Shown here: in pieces, positions 17,972 through 25,277 of the stretch
Layout of the letters: each line of letters opens with the position of its first letter
How positions within the stretch are numbered: the stretch's first letter is position 1
DNA from: Streptomyces tanashiensis
GTDB lineage: Bacteria; Actinomycetota; Actinomycetes; Streptomycetales; Streptomycetaceae
Assembly (NCBI RefSeq): GCF_014648895.1
Contig: NZ_BMRZ01000001.1
Span: 744,001 to 808,000 of the forward strand
DNA length: 64,000 nt
Reading direction: 5' to 3'
The notes under the pieces: model-generated
Database searches by the model: none
What the model saw: the letters and a program-made list of their open reading frames with translations, nothing else
What the model was told of the DNA's origin: nothing
Made by a program: the position numbers and the translations under genes

Positions 17972-18259
17972 TCAGCCGCCGACGAGCGGGACGAGTCTGA
18001 GGAAGACGACCTCCGTCTCCGGACCCACCGTCACCGTGTCGTCGAGCTCCTCGACCTGACGGTCGCCCACCAGGACCAGGAAGCCGTTGCGTCCGAAGGC
18101 CTCGACGGCCCGGGCGAAGGCCGCCTCGCCGTCCGCCTCGTGGGCGACCCTGCGGCGGATCAGCTCCCGCAGGGTGAGCCGCTCTTCCGTGACGGGCAGG
18201 CGGGGGCCGGCCGTGCGGCCCCCCGTGGTCGTCTCGTCGACGAAGGTCACCGTTCCCAT
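17972..18259 (-). CDS. Small ThiS/MoaD-like (ubiquitin-like beta-grasp) protein ending in Gly-Gly
   Basis: 95 aa. The N-terminal strand 'GTVTFVDETTT' and helix 'TLRELIRRRVAHEADGEAAF' are followed by a strand-turn pattern 'VEELDDTVTVGPETEVVFLR'. The last residues are LVPLVGG. This end has the shape of MoaD/ThiS proteins (dtv..g.evvfl..v.GG), whose C-terminal Gly-Gly is adenylated and used for sulfur transfer or conjugation. No E1-like or JAB-domain gene is adjacent. It is transcribed from a RecA-NDp/PafBC-type promoter (18267-18288) and is predicted leaderless. The family call rests on pattern only; the DNA-damage link is inferred from the promoter. Confidence 0.65.
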   Translation of the reverse strand: MGTVTFVDETTTGGRTAGPRLPVTEERLTLRELIRRRVAHEADGEAAFARAVEAFGRNGFLVLVGDRQVEELDDTVTVGPETEVVFLRLVPLVGG

Positions 18260-18266
18260 GCCGAGC

Positions 18267-18288
18267 AGGGTAGGGGCCGCCACCGACA
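18267..18288 (-). promoter_or_regulatory. RecA-NDp / PafBC-type DNA-damage promoter
   Basis: Reading leftward: TGTCGGTG, 8 nt, TACCCT, then 7 nt to the ATG at 18259. This fits the TTGTCRGTG-N8-TAnnnT consensus of LexA-independent damage-inducible promoters in actinobacteria except for the first T. The same geometry occurs at 20156-20177. Confidence 0.7.
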
Positions 18289-18297
18289 GTGCCCCGG

Positions 18298-18843
18298 TCA
18301 GGCGTGCCAGGACTGGGTGGGGCCGCCCGCCTCGGCCTCGACCATGACCCGGCGCAGCATGTCGTTGAGCAGGCCGCGTTCCTCGGTGCTGAGGACGCCG
18401 AGCAGCCGGTACTCCTCGTGACCGAGGACGTCCATCGCGCCGAGCCAGGTCTCGCGTCCGGAGGCGGTGAGTTCCACGACGACCCGGCGCCGGTCGGTCG
18501 TGGACTGGGTGCGGCGGACGAAACCGCGCTTCTCCAGGGCGTCGAGGCGCCCGGAGACGGAGGCGGGGGCCAGGTCGAGGTCCTGGGCGAGTTCGGAGGG
18601 GGCGGCGCTGCCGCCGCGCCCCGCGAGCTTGTGGAGGGTGTCGAACTCGTGGCGTTCCAGGTCGAAGTCGACGAGGGACTGCTCCCTGACCCGGCGCAGG
18701 TGGACCGAGAGTTTCTTCATCCGGGTGACCGCGCCTTCGACGACGGGGTCGAGGCCGGGCAGGACGGGCTGCCAGCGGGCGACGTGCTCGTCGGTCCAGT
18801 CGCGCGGGGTGCGCGGTTCCTGCTGTTCCTCGGGGTGCGCCAT
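18298..18843 (-). CDS. MarR-family transcriptional regulator
   Basis: 181 aa from the ATG at 18843 ('AHPEEQQEPRTPRDW'). The winged-helix core spans about 75-140: 'RHEFDTLHKLAGRGGSAAPS', 'LAQDLDLAPASVSGRLDALE', and the wing 'TQSTTDRRRVVVELT'. N- and C-terminal helices form the MarR dimer interface. It is divergent from an MFS exporter gene with palindromes in the shared 85-nt gap, the usual layout for a regulator that represses itself and a drug-efflux neighbour. The ligand is unknown. Confidence 0.9.
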   Translation of the reverse strand: MAHPEEQQEPRTPRDWTDEHVARWQPVLPGLDPVVEGAVTRMKKLSVHLRRVREQSLVDFDLERHEFDTLHKLAGRGGSAAPSELAQDLDLAPASVSGRLDALEKRGFVRRTQSTTDRRRVVVELTASGRETWLGAMDVLGHEEYRLLGVLSTEERGLLNDMLRRVMVEAEAGGPTQSWHA

Positions 18844-18882
18844 GGGGTGATCGTACGTCGGCGGGGCGGTCTTCTCCCGAGA

Positions 18883-18921
18883 AGTATTTCGTTGACGAAT
18901 TATTCGGTACCGAAATACTCT
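18883..18921 (+). promoter_or_regulatory. MarR-type operators within the MFS promoter
   Basis: Promoter for the MFS gene: TTGACG (18892-18897), 18 nt, TACTCT (18916-18921), 7 nt, ATG at 18929 (leaderless). Three nested dyads: TTCG-TTGA-CGAA (18888-18899), TTCGGTACCGAA (18903-18914), and outer 9-bp arms AGTATTTCG (18883-18891) / CGAAATACT (18911-18919). A MarR dimer here would block RNA polymerase. Confidence 0.7.
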
Positions 18922-18928
18922 GCGGTCC

Positions 18929-20152
18929 ATGCCGACAGCCCCCGCGCGCCCCGTCGCGCCCCCACCCGTCCCCCACCCCCTGCGCACCCGCTCCTTCCGC
19001 CTCCTCTTCACCGGCCGCGCCCTCTCCCTCCTCGGCGACGCCGCCATCCCCGCCGCCCTCGCCCTCGCCGTCCTGGAAGCCACCGGCTCCACCTCGGCGC
19101 TCGCCCTGGTCCTCGGCTGCGCGATGGTCCCCAAACTGCTCCTGCTCCCGGTGGGCGGCGTCGTCGGCGACCGCTTCGACGCCCGTACGGTCGCGCTCAC
19201 CACGGACCTCGTACGCTGCGCCACCCAGCTCCTCGTCGGCGTCCAGCTGCTCGGCGGCTCCCCCAGCCTCGCCGTCCTCGCGGCCGCCGAGGCGCTCGGC
19301 GGCGCCGCCGGAGCCTTCGCCATGCCCACCGGCTCGCCGCTGGTGAAGGGCACGGTCGAGGCGGACGCCCTGCACCGGGCCAACGCGGCGATGGGCGTCG
19401 CCCAGAGCGCCACCCGCCTCGCCGGACCCGCGCTCGCCGGCACCCTCGTCCTGACCGTGGGACCCGGCTGGGCGTTCGTCCTGGACGCGGCCACCTTCGC
19501 CGTCAGCGCGCTGCTCCTGACCGCCGTCCGGGTGAAGCGCGTCCCGATCCCGCGCCGCTCGCTCCGCGCCGACCTCGCCGAGGGCTGGCAGGAGGTCCGC
19601 TCCCGGGACTGGTACTGGACCAGCCTCATCGGCCACAGCGCCTGGAACGGCGCCGCCGCCGTCCTGATGACCCTCGGGCCCGCCATCGCCGTGCACCGGC
19701 TCGGCGGCGCCACCACCTGGGTCGTCCTGCTCCAGGTCGGCGCCGTCGGCTTCCTCCTCGGAGCGCTGCTCGCCGACCGGGTCCGCCCCCGGCGCCCGGT
19801 CCTGACCGCGAACCTCGGCCTCGCCACGTACGCGCTGCCACTGGTGCTGCTCGCCCTCGCCGCGCCCGCGCCGGTCACGATCGCGGCGTACGGGCTCGCG
19901 CAGGCGGGGCTCGGCTTCCTCTCCCCCGTCTGGGAGACCGCCGTCCAGCGCGCGGTGCCCGCCCACGCGCTCGCCCGGGTCACCTCGTACGACTGGCTGC
20001 TCTCGCTGGCCGCGATGCCCCTGGGGTACGCCCTCGCCCCGCTCGCCGCCTCGGCGTGGGGCCCCGAAGTGCCGCTGCTCGTCGCCGCGGTGGCGGTGGG
20101 CGGCTGCTGCGCGGGGACGGCACTGGTGCCGGGCGTGAGGCGGTTCGGCTAA
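18929..20152 (+). CDS. MFS exporter, EntS/MFS_3-like
   Basis: 407 aa with about 10-12 hydrophobic segments. 'FRLLFTGRALSLLGDAAIPA' and 'LALVLGCAMVPKLLLLPVGG' are typical of the MFS_3 exporters of siderophores and drugs, and 'GGVVGDRFDARTVAL' is the loop 2-3 motif A. The central loop 'VKRVPIPRRSLRADLAEGWQ' is the usual cytoplasmic hinge. Expected to pump a small molecule out by proton antiport. Expression is probably released when the divergent MarR protein binds its ligand. Confidence 0.88.
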   Translation: MPTAPARPVAPPPVPHPLRTRSFRLLFTGRALSLLGDAAIPAALALAVLEATGSTSALALVLGCAMVPKLLLLPVGGVVGDRFDARTVALTTDLVRCATQLLVGVQLLGGSPSLAVLAAAEALGGAAGAFAMPTGSPLVKGTVEADALHRANAAMGVAQSATRLAGPALAGTLVLTVGPGWAFVLDAATFAVSALLLTAVRVKRVPIPRRSLRADLAEGWQEVRSRDWYWTSLIGHSAWNGAAAVLMTLGPAIAVHRLGGATTWVVLLQVGAVGFLLGALLADRVRPRRPVLTANLGLATYALPLVLLALAAPAPVTIAAYGLAQAGLGFLSPVWETAVQRAVPAHALARVTSYDWLLSLAAMPLGYALAPLAASAWGPEVPLLVAAVAVGGCCAGTALVPGVRRFG

Positions 20153-20155
20153 GGC

Positions 20156-20177
20156 TGTCAGTGGGGTTCGCTACCGT
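20156..20177 (+). promoter_or_regulatory. RecA-NDp / PafBC-type DNA-damage promoter
   Basis: TGTCAGTG (20156-20163), 8 nt, TACCGT (20172-20177), then 7 nt to the ATG at 20185. It matches the consensus TGTCRGTG-N8-TAnnnT and is spaced for a leaderless mRNA. It starts 4 nt after the MFS stop codon. Confidence 0.75.
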
Positions 20178-20184
20178 CCTGGAC

Positions 20185-22710
20185 ATGGTGGGGAACACGG
20201 GCCCGGGGAGCGGGCTGGACGAGGCGGTCGCGTGCGCGCGAGCCGGAAACGCGGGTGCGCTCGGGGAGTTCCTCGACTCCCTGGACGTGGCGGGGCGCCG
20301 GAAGGCGGCGCTCGCACTCCACCGACGGGTGTGCCGGCGGTCGGACGAAGAGGTGGCGAAGCCTGCGCTCGCCGCCCTGGCCAGACAGGAGTTGGTCTGG
20401 TCGGTCGCCGAGGCGGACCTGCTGCTCGCCCGGCTCCTCGGGAAGGACGCGGCGGTCGCCCCGCACGAACTGCGGCAGTCGTTCCTCGCGCTGGTGCCGA
20501 TCGCGGTGGCGGCCGCGGACGAGGCGGGGGACTGCGACCGCCCTCGCCTGCGGGTCCTGCGCGACATGGCCGAGTCTCTGCGGATCTACCGACAGGACGA
20601 GTTCAGTCTGCTCCGGGACCGGATGGACGTCCTGCTGCGCCGCGAGTCCCCCGCCGACGAGGGCCTGCTGCGCCGTCACATCCTGGACGGGAACGACGAC
20701 TACGGTCCGGCGATGCGCACAGCGCACGCGGACCTGCTGTCCGGCACCGGGGTGACGGAACTCCTCGCGCACTGCGCCCTGATGGACCGGCCTCGGGCGT
20801 CCAAGGCATGGCGCAGCGAGTCGGCCGCACGACTCGCGCGGGCCGAGGCCGGGGCGGAGGTGGTGCGGCGCCTTCTGGAGGGGATCGCCGCGCAGCCCGA
20901 GCACCGGGTCGACGACCCTGATCCGCACGGGATGGGGGCACCGACACTCGCCGACGCCGCCAACACCAGCCTCGTCCGCGGTCTGCTGTGGGCCGCGCTC
21001 GACGTCGACGCCGACTGGGTCGTGCCGCTCGTCGGGGCCGTCGCGCTGAACGCGGGGACCGGGCTCGGCGGTTCCGGCGGGTTCTGCCGCAGCCAGACAC
21101 TGGCCACGACCGCCGTCGCCGTGCTCGGGGAGTGCGGGGGCGCCCGGGGCGGGGAGGCCGTGCAGTGGCTGGGGCGGCTGCCGAAGAAGGTGCGGAACCG
21201 GACGGTGATCAAGGGCATCGCCAAGGCCCTGGAGGCGGTCGCCGCCCGCGCCGGGCTCACCCCGTCGATGCTCCGCGAGCGCGGCGTGGCGACGCTCGGT
21301 CTGGACGGGCGCGGGATCCGGGAGGTACCGCTCGGGGCGTACACGGCGGAGCTCGCGGTTCGGGAGCCGGGCACGGTCGCGCTGTCCTTCAGGGGCCCGG
21401 AGGGGAGGCTCCTGAAGACGGCGCCGAAGGAGGTGCGGGAGACCCGCGCGGAGGAGCTGAAGGGGGTCAGGGCCGGGCTCAGGGAGCTCAAGGCCCTCGT
21501 CGCCGCCGAGCGGTCCCGCGTCGAGGAGCATCTCGCGGCGGGCACGGTCTGGCCGGCGGAGGACTGGCAGCGGTACTACGTGGACCACCCGGTGACCGGG
21601 GCGGTGGCCCGCGCCCTGCTCTGGGAGGTCGCGGAGGACGACGGCGAGCGGTGGACCGCGGGCCTGCCGGAGCGCACCGGCGGCGGCTGGGCCCTGGCGG
21701 GCGAGGACGGGACGGCGCGTCCGGTCGGCCCGGACGCCCGGCTGCGGCTGTGGCATCCGCTGCGGGCCGGGGGCGAGGAGGTCGCCGAGTGGCGGGCGGC
21801 GATGGCGGAGCGGGAGGAGCGCCAGCCGTTCAAGCAGGTCTTCCGCGAGGTGTACCCGCTGACTCCGGCGGAGCTGGCGACCGGCGCGTACTCCAACCGC
21901 TTCGCGGGACACGTCCTGCGGTACGGGCAGGCGCGGGCGCTGATGGCCGAGCGCGGCTGGGCGGGGAACCACCTGGGGTACTTCTCGGACGGCTGGTCCT
22001 CCGAGCTGGTGAAGGAGCTGCCGGTGCCGGGCGAGCTCCCGGCCGGCGAGGGGACGCGCTGGCGGGCCCGGTTCTTCGTGGAACTGGTCGACGAGGGGGC
22101 GTACTCGGACGGGGTGGCCCGGCTCTGCTCCACGGACCAGGTGCGCTTCGAGCGCCGGGCGAACACGGCGGGGGCGCCGGGCGCTTCGGCCGGGGCGCGG
22201 GGCGCGTGGGAGGCCGCCGCGCTGGCCGACGTACCGGCGCTGGTGCTCTCGGAGGCGCTGCGGGACGTCGACCTGTTCGTGGGGGTGGCGTCGATCGGGG
22301 CCGACCCGCACTGGCGGGACCGCGGGGAGGATCGGGCGTACGACGGGTACTGGGAGAGCTGGTCGTTCGGTGAGCTGACCGAGCCGGCGCTGATCCGGCG
22401 CGAGACGCTGGCCCGGCTGCTGCCCCGGACCCGGATCGCGGACCGGGTGGAGCTGACCGACCGGTTCCTGCGGGTGCGCGGCGAGCTGCGCGCGTACCGG
22501 ATCCATCTGGGCTCGGGGAACGTGCTGATGGAGCCGGACGACTCCTATCTGTGCGTGGTGGCCGACCGCGCGCGCGACCGGGGGAAGGTGTTCCTGCCGT
22601 TCGAGGAGGACGGCGGGCTGCTTTCGGTGATCCTGTCGAAGGCGCTGCTGCTCGCCGCCGACGACCGGATCACCGATCCGACGATCACCGCGCAGATACG
22701 CCGGGGCTGA
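20185..22710 (+). CDS. DUF4132 domain protein
   Basis: 841 aa from the ATG at 20185, chosen because it lies 7 nt after the -10 element; an in-frame GTG at 20161 would fall inside the promoter motif. The first half is helical and HEAT-like ('LALHRRVCRRSDEEVAKPAL', 'LGRLPKKVRNRTVIKGIAKA'). The second half holds the DUF4132 core: 'QPFKQVFREVYPLTPAEL', 'GHVLRYGQARALMAERGW', 'VLSEALRDVDLFVGVASIG', ending in 'FLPFEEDGGLLSVILSKALL'. DUF4132 is the domain of E. coli MolR/YehI; its function is unknown. The damage-type promoter suggests a genotoxic-stress role (inference). The last 26 nt overlap the convergent hydrolase gene. Confidence 0.85.
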   Translation: MVGNTGPGSGLDEAVACARAGNAGALGEFLDSLDVAGRRKAALALHRRVCRRSDEEVAKPALAALARQELVWSVAEADLLLARLLGKDAAVAPHELRQSFLALVPIAVAAADEAGDCDRPRLRVLRDMAESLRIYRQDEFSLLRDRMDVLLRRESPADEGLLRRHILDGNDDYGPAMRTAHADLLSGTGVTELLAHCALMDRPRASKAWRSESAARLARAEAGAEVVRRLLEGIAAQPEHRVDDPDPHGMGAPTLADAANTSLVRGLLWAALDVDADWVVPLVGAVALNAGTGLGGSGGFCRSQTLATTAVAVLGECGGARGGEAVQWLGRLPKKVRNRTVIKGIAKALEAVAARAGLTPSMLRERGVATLGLDGRGIREVPLGAYTAELAVREPGTVALSFRGPEGRLLKTAPKEVRETRAEELKGVRAGLRELKALVAAERSRVEEHLAAGTVWPAEDWQRYYVDHPVTGAVARALLWEVAEDDGERWTAGLPERTGGGWALAGEDGTARPVGPDARLRLWHPLRAGGEEVAEWRAAMAEREERQPFKQVFREVYPLTPAELATGAYSNRFAGHVLRYGQARALMAERGWAGNHLGYFSDGWSSELVKELPVPGELPAGEGTRWRARFFVELVDEGAYSDGVARLCSTDQVRFERRANTAGAPGASAGARGAWEAAALADVPALVLSEALRDVDLFVGVASIGADPHWRDRGEDRAYDGYWESWSFGELTEPALIRRETLARLLPRTRIADRVELTDRFLRVRGELRAYRIHLGSGNVLMEPDDSYLCVVADRARDRGKVFLPFEEDGGLLSVILSKALLLAADDRITDPTITAQIRRG

Positions 22711-23482
22711 GGCTCCCGTCCACGGCTTGCGCCAGGAAGGAGAGGAGCAGCCGGGCGGTCTCGTCCGGGCGTTCCAGGGCGGGGAGGTGGCCGGCCCAGT
22801 CGAGGTCGACGCGGCGGGCGGCCGGCAGGAGGTTGCCGAGCTCGTCGGCGATCGCCCGGAAGTCGGGCAGGTCATGGGCGCCGACGGCGACGAGGGCGGG
22901 GGCCCGGATCGCGGCGAGGTCGTCGCGGGTGACCTCCGGAGCGACGGGGTGGTTCTCCTCGGGGGCGGCGAGCTGGAGGTCGAAGGCGCGCCGCTGCGCC
23001 TCCCGGACGTAGGCGCGGGCGGCATCCGAGGCCTCGGGGCCGAGCCAGGTGTCGACGTTGAGCTCGACGGCGGCGTCGAGGTCGCCCGCCTCGATGAGCG
23101 CGTCCTCGCGGGCTCCCCAGGCACGCAGCTCCTCGCTGGGCGCCATGCCGGGGAGGGCGGATCCCAGCAGGGCGAGGGCGGAGACGCGTCCGGGGTGGCG
23201 GGCGGCGAGTTCGAGGGCGACCCGGCCGCCGAAGGAGGAGCCGACGACGGCGGCCCGCTCGACTCCGAGGCGGTCGAGGAGCTCGCGGACGTCCTCGGCG
23301 TGGGTGTGGGGGGCGTCGACGGGGCTGTCGCCGAAACCGCGGAGGTCGCAGCGGACGACACGGTGTCCCGCCCCGGCCAGCGCGTGGAACTGTCCGTCCC
23401 ACATGCGGCGGTCGCAGACCCCGGAGTGCAGCAGGACGACGGTCGAGGGGCCGGCGCCGGCCAGGTCATGAGAGAGCGTCAC
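22685..23482 (-). CDS. Alpha/beta-hydrolase
   Basis: 265 aa. Canonical fold elements: 'VVLLHSGVCDRRMWDGQ' (oxyanion strand), 'RCDLRGFGDSP', the nucleophile elbow 'VVGSSFGGR' with Ser83, and C-terminal 'VDLDWAGHLPALERP' with the catalytic His. An acid near 'VGAHDLPDF' completes the triad. The substrate is not predictable (esterase, C-C hydrolase or lactonase). GTG start at 23482 lies 7 nt after a TAGGGT -10 hexamer, so it is probably leaderless. Its 3' end overlaps the DUF4132 gene by 26 nt. Confidence 0.88.
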   Translation of the reverse strand: MTLSHDLAGAGPSTVVLLHSGVCDRRMWDGQFHALAGAGHRVVRCDLRGFGDSPVDAPHTHAEDVRELLDRLGVERAAVVGSSFGGRVALELAARHPGRVSALALLGSALPGMAPSEELRAWGAREDALIEAGDLDAAVELNVDTWLGPEASDAARAYVREAQRRAFDLQLAAPEENHPVAPEVTRDDLAAIRAPALVAVGAHDLPDFRAIADELGNLLPAARRVDLDWAGHLPALERPDETARLLLSFLAQAVDGSLSPGVSAR

Positions 23483-23534
23483 CCGCCCGACCCTAGACGG
23501 CGGGGCACGGCCGGGCCACCTCTTTCCCCAGCGA

Positions 23535-23593
23535 CTTGAACACGTTCAAGAGGAGGTCTACAGTCATGTCTGCCAGCTTTTGAACGCGTTCAA
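23535..23593 (+). promoter_or_regulatory. TetR-type operators flanking a promoter
   Basis: Two copies of TTGAAC-NN-GTTCAA: CTTGAACACGTTCAAG (23535-23550) and TTGAACGCGTTCAA (23580-23593). The first overlaps a -35 (TTGAAC 23536-23541), which is 17 nt from a TACAGT -10 (23559-23564); the second lies just past the predicted transcription start. This is a repressor layout, most simply served by the TetR protein encoded at 24495. Confidence 0.75.
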
Positions 23594-23606
23594 GGGAGGG
23601 TGGGGC

Positions 23607-24041
23607 ATGGACCTCACTGTCGTCGCGTACATCGTCTACCTGCTGATCAGCGTGGCCCTCACCGTCTGGGTCGCCCGCACCCTCAGCCGCAACGGAAGGA
23701 TCTTCCTCTCCGACGTGCTGCACGGGAACGAGAAGCTCGCGGACGCCGTCAACCACCTCCTGGTGGTCGGCTTCTACCTCGTCAACTTCGGCTTCGTCGC
23801 CCTCTACCTGAGCCAGGACGCCGCCGTCGTCGACGCCCGGGCGCTCTTCGAGGCCCTCTCCGTCAAGCTCGGAGTGGTCCTGCTCGTCCTCGGTGTCATG
23901 CACCTCGGCAACGTGTACGTGCTCAACAGGATCCGCCGCCGCGGTGTCATGGAACGCGAGCAGGTGCCGCCCGTCGGCCCGCAGGGCTGGACCGCCGCCC
24001 CCAAGGCCGGCCCCTGGGCCCCGCCCGCCCCCCAGGGCTGA
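23607..24041 (+). CDS. Conserved integral membrane protein
   Basis: 144 aa from the ATG at 23607, preceded by GGAGGG; an upstream TTG in the operator is rejected. Three hydrophobic helices: 'VVAYIVYLLISVALTVWVAR', 'HLLVVGFYLVNFGFVALYL' and 'VKLGVVLLVLGVMHLGNVYV'. The C-terminal tail is Pro/Gly/Trp-rich and cytoplasmic. Function not recognised. First gene of a three-gene unit (membrane protein, DCC thiol oxidoreductase, TetR) behind two TetR-type operators. Confidence 0.8.
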   Translation: MDLTVVAYIVYLLISVALTVWVARTLSRNGRIFLSDVLHGNEKLADAVNHLLVVGFYLVNFGFVALYLSQDAAVVDARALFEALSVKLGVVLLVLGVMHLGNVYVLNRIRRRGVMEREQVPPVGPQGWTAAPKAGPWAPPAPQG

Positions 24042-24046
24042 CCGCG

Positions 24047-24484
24047 GTGACGGCCCCGGCGCACCCCACGACCCCCGTGGGACGTCTGACCGTGCTCTAC
24101 GACGCCGACTGCCCGCTCTGCGTGCACCTCAGGCACTGGCTGCTGCGCCAGCGGCAGCTCGTCCCGCTCGACCTCGTACCGGCGGGATCGCAGCAGGCAC
24201 GGCGCCTCTTCCCGGCCCTCGACCACACCGCCACCCTGCGGGAGATCACCGTGGTCGGGGACCGGGGCCAGGTCTACCGGGAGACCTCCGCCTGGATCGT
24301 CTGCCTCTGGGCCCTGGCCGACCACCGGGCCAAGGCCCACTGGCTGGCCACCCCGGCCGGACAGCCCTTCGCCCGGATCACCGTCCTCGCCGCCGCGAAG
24401 TGGCGCGAGGCCCTGAAGGGGCCGGGGCAGGAGGACGGGCACTGCGGGGACGGGCACTGCGGAGTGCCCGGTCCGCCCGGTTAG
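24047..24484 (+). CDS. DCC-family (DUF393) thiol-disulfide oxidoreductase-like protein
   Basis: 145 aa from the GTG at 24047, 5 nt after the previous stop. It carries the defining DxxCPxC motif 'YDADCPLCVHLRHWLL' right after the first strand, a thioredoxin-like layout. 'RETSAWIVCLWALADHRAKA' and 'FARITVLAAAKWREALKG' match later DUF393 helices. The tail 'EDGHCGDGHCG' has two extra Cys/His pairs. Presumed redox role with the neighbouring membrane protein; substrate unknown. Confidence 0.85.
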   Translation: MTAPAHPTTPVGRLTVLYDADCPLCVHLRHWLLRQRQLVPLDLVPAGSQQARRLFPALDHTATLREITVVGDRGQVYRETSAWIVCLWALADHRAKAHWLATPAGQPFARITVLAAAKWREALKGPGQEDGHCGDGHCGVPGPPG

Positions 24485-24494
24485 GCTCGGCTCC

Positions 24495-25226
24495 GTGACG
24501 GAAGAGAAGAAGGCCCCCAAGAGCGAGCAGACCCGCACGCTCATCCTCGAGACCGCGCTCCGGCTGTTCAAGGAGCGCGGTTACGACAAGACGACGATGC
24601 GGGCCATCGCCCAGGAGGCCGGGGTCTCCGTCGGGAACGCCTACTACTACTTCTCCTCCAAGGAGCACCTCGTCCAGGGCTTCTACGACCGGATCGCCGA
24701 GGAGCACCAGGCAGCCGTCGAGCCCATCCTGACCGGCCCCGAGAAGGACCTGACCGCCCGGATCCGCGGGGTCTACCTCGGCTGGCTCGACATCGCGGAG
24801 CCGTACCACGAGTTCGCGGCCCAGTTCTTCAAGAACGCCGCCGACCCGGACAGCCCGCTCAGCCCCTTCTCCCCCGAGTCGGAGGGTCCGCGCGAGGCCG
24901 CGATCGAGGTGCACCGGCGGGTCATCTCCGGCGCCTCGGTCAAGGTCGACCCGGAACTGAAGGAAGCACTCCCGCAGTTGCTGTGGCTCCAGCAGATGGG
25001 CCTGGTGCTGTTCTGGGTGTACGACCGCTCGGAGGGCGCGGAGAACAGCCGCCGCCTGGTGGAGCGCCTCGCGCCGGTCACCGCCCGCGCGATCTCGCTC
25101 TCCCGCTTCCGGATCCTGCGCCCGCTGGTCAAGGAGACGCACGAGCTGCTCTCCGACTTCATGCCGACGGCGGCCGGGATGGCGGCCTCGGGCAAGCCGA
25201 AGAAGAAGGCGAGCCCGAAGCCCTAG
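24495..25226 (+). CDS. TetR-family transcriptional regulator
   Basis: 243 aa. N-terminal HTH at about 18-65: 'TRTLILETALRLFKERGYDK', 'TTMRAIAQEAGVSVGNAYYY', 'FSSKEHLVQGFYD'. The C-terminal ligand domain is helical ('LPQLLWLQQMGLVLFWVYDR'), ending in a Lys-rich tail. The GTG at 24495 has no binding site but lies 7 nt after a TAGGCT -10 hexamer (24482-24487) that overlaps the previous stop, so it may also be made from its own leaderless transcript. Likely repressor of the 23607 unit through the TTGAAC-NN-GTTCAA sites. Confidence 0.9.
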   Translation: MTEEKKAPKSEQTRTLILETALRLFKERGYDKTTMRAIAQEAGVSVGNAYYYFSSKEHLVQGFYDRIAEEHQAAVEPILTGPEKDLTARIRGVYLGWLDIAEPYHEFAAQFFKNAADPDSPLSPFSPESEGPREAAIEVHRRVISGASVKVDPELKEALPQLLWLQQMGLVLFWVYDRSEGAENSRRLVERLAPVTARAISLSRFRILRPLVKETHELLSDFMPTAAGMAASGKPKKKASPKP

Positions 25227-25242
25227 GGGAAGCAGGGGGTGT

Positions 25243-25256
25243 CCCTGGATCCAGGG
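25243..25256. terminator. Short palindrome between convergent genes
   Basis: CCCTGGATCCAGGG is a perfect 14-bp palindrome, followed by two more partial GATCCAGGG-like copies to 25278. It lies in the 51-nt gap between the TetR and SBP stops. It may serve as a weak terminator. Confidence 0.35.
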
Positions 25257-25277
25257 GATTCCCGATCCAGGGATTCC

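Noticed and set aside
17972..19966. A 664-codon minus-strand open frame
   Set aside because: It runs antisense through the MFS gene and out of frame through MarR. Only the last 95 codons make a sensible protein.
18289..22710. A 1473-codon open frame on the + strand
   Set aside because: Its first 630 codons are antisense to MarR or out of frame with the MFS gene, with Pro/Arg-rich nonsense composition. Only the part from 20185 is protein-like (DUF4132).
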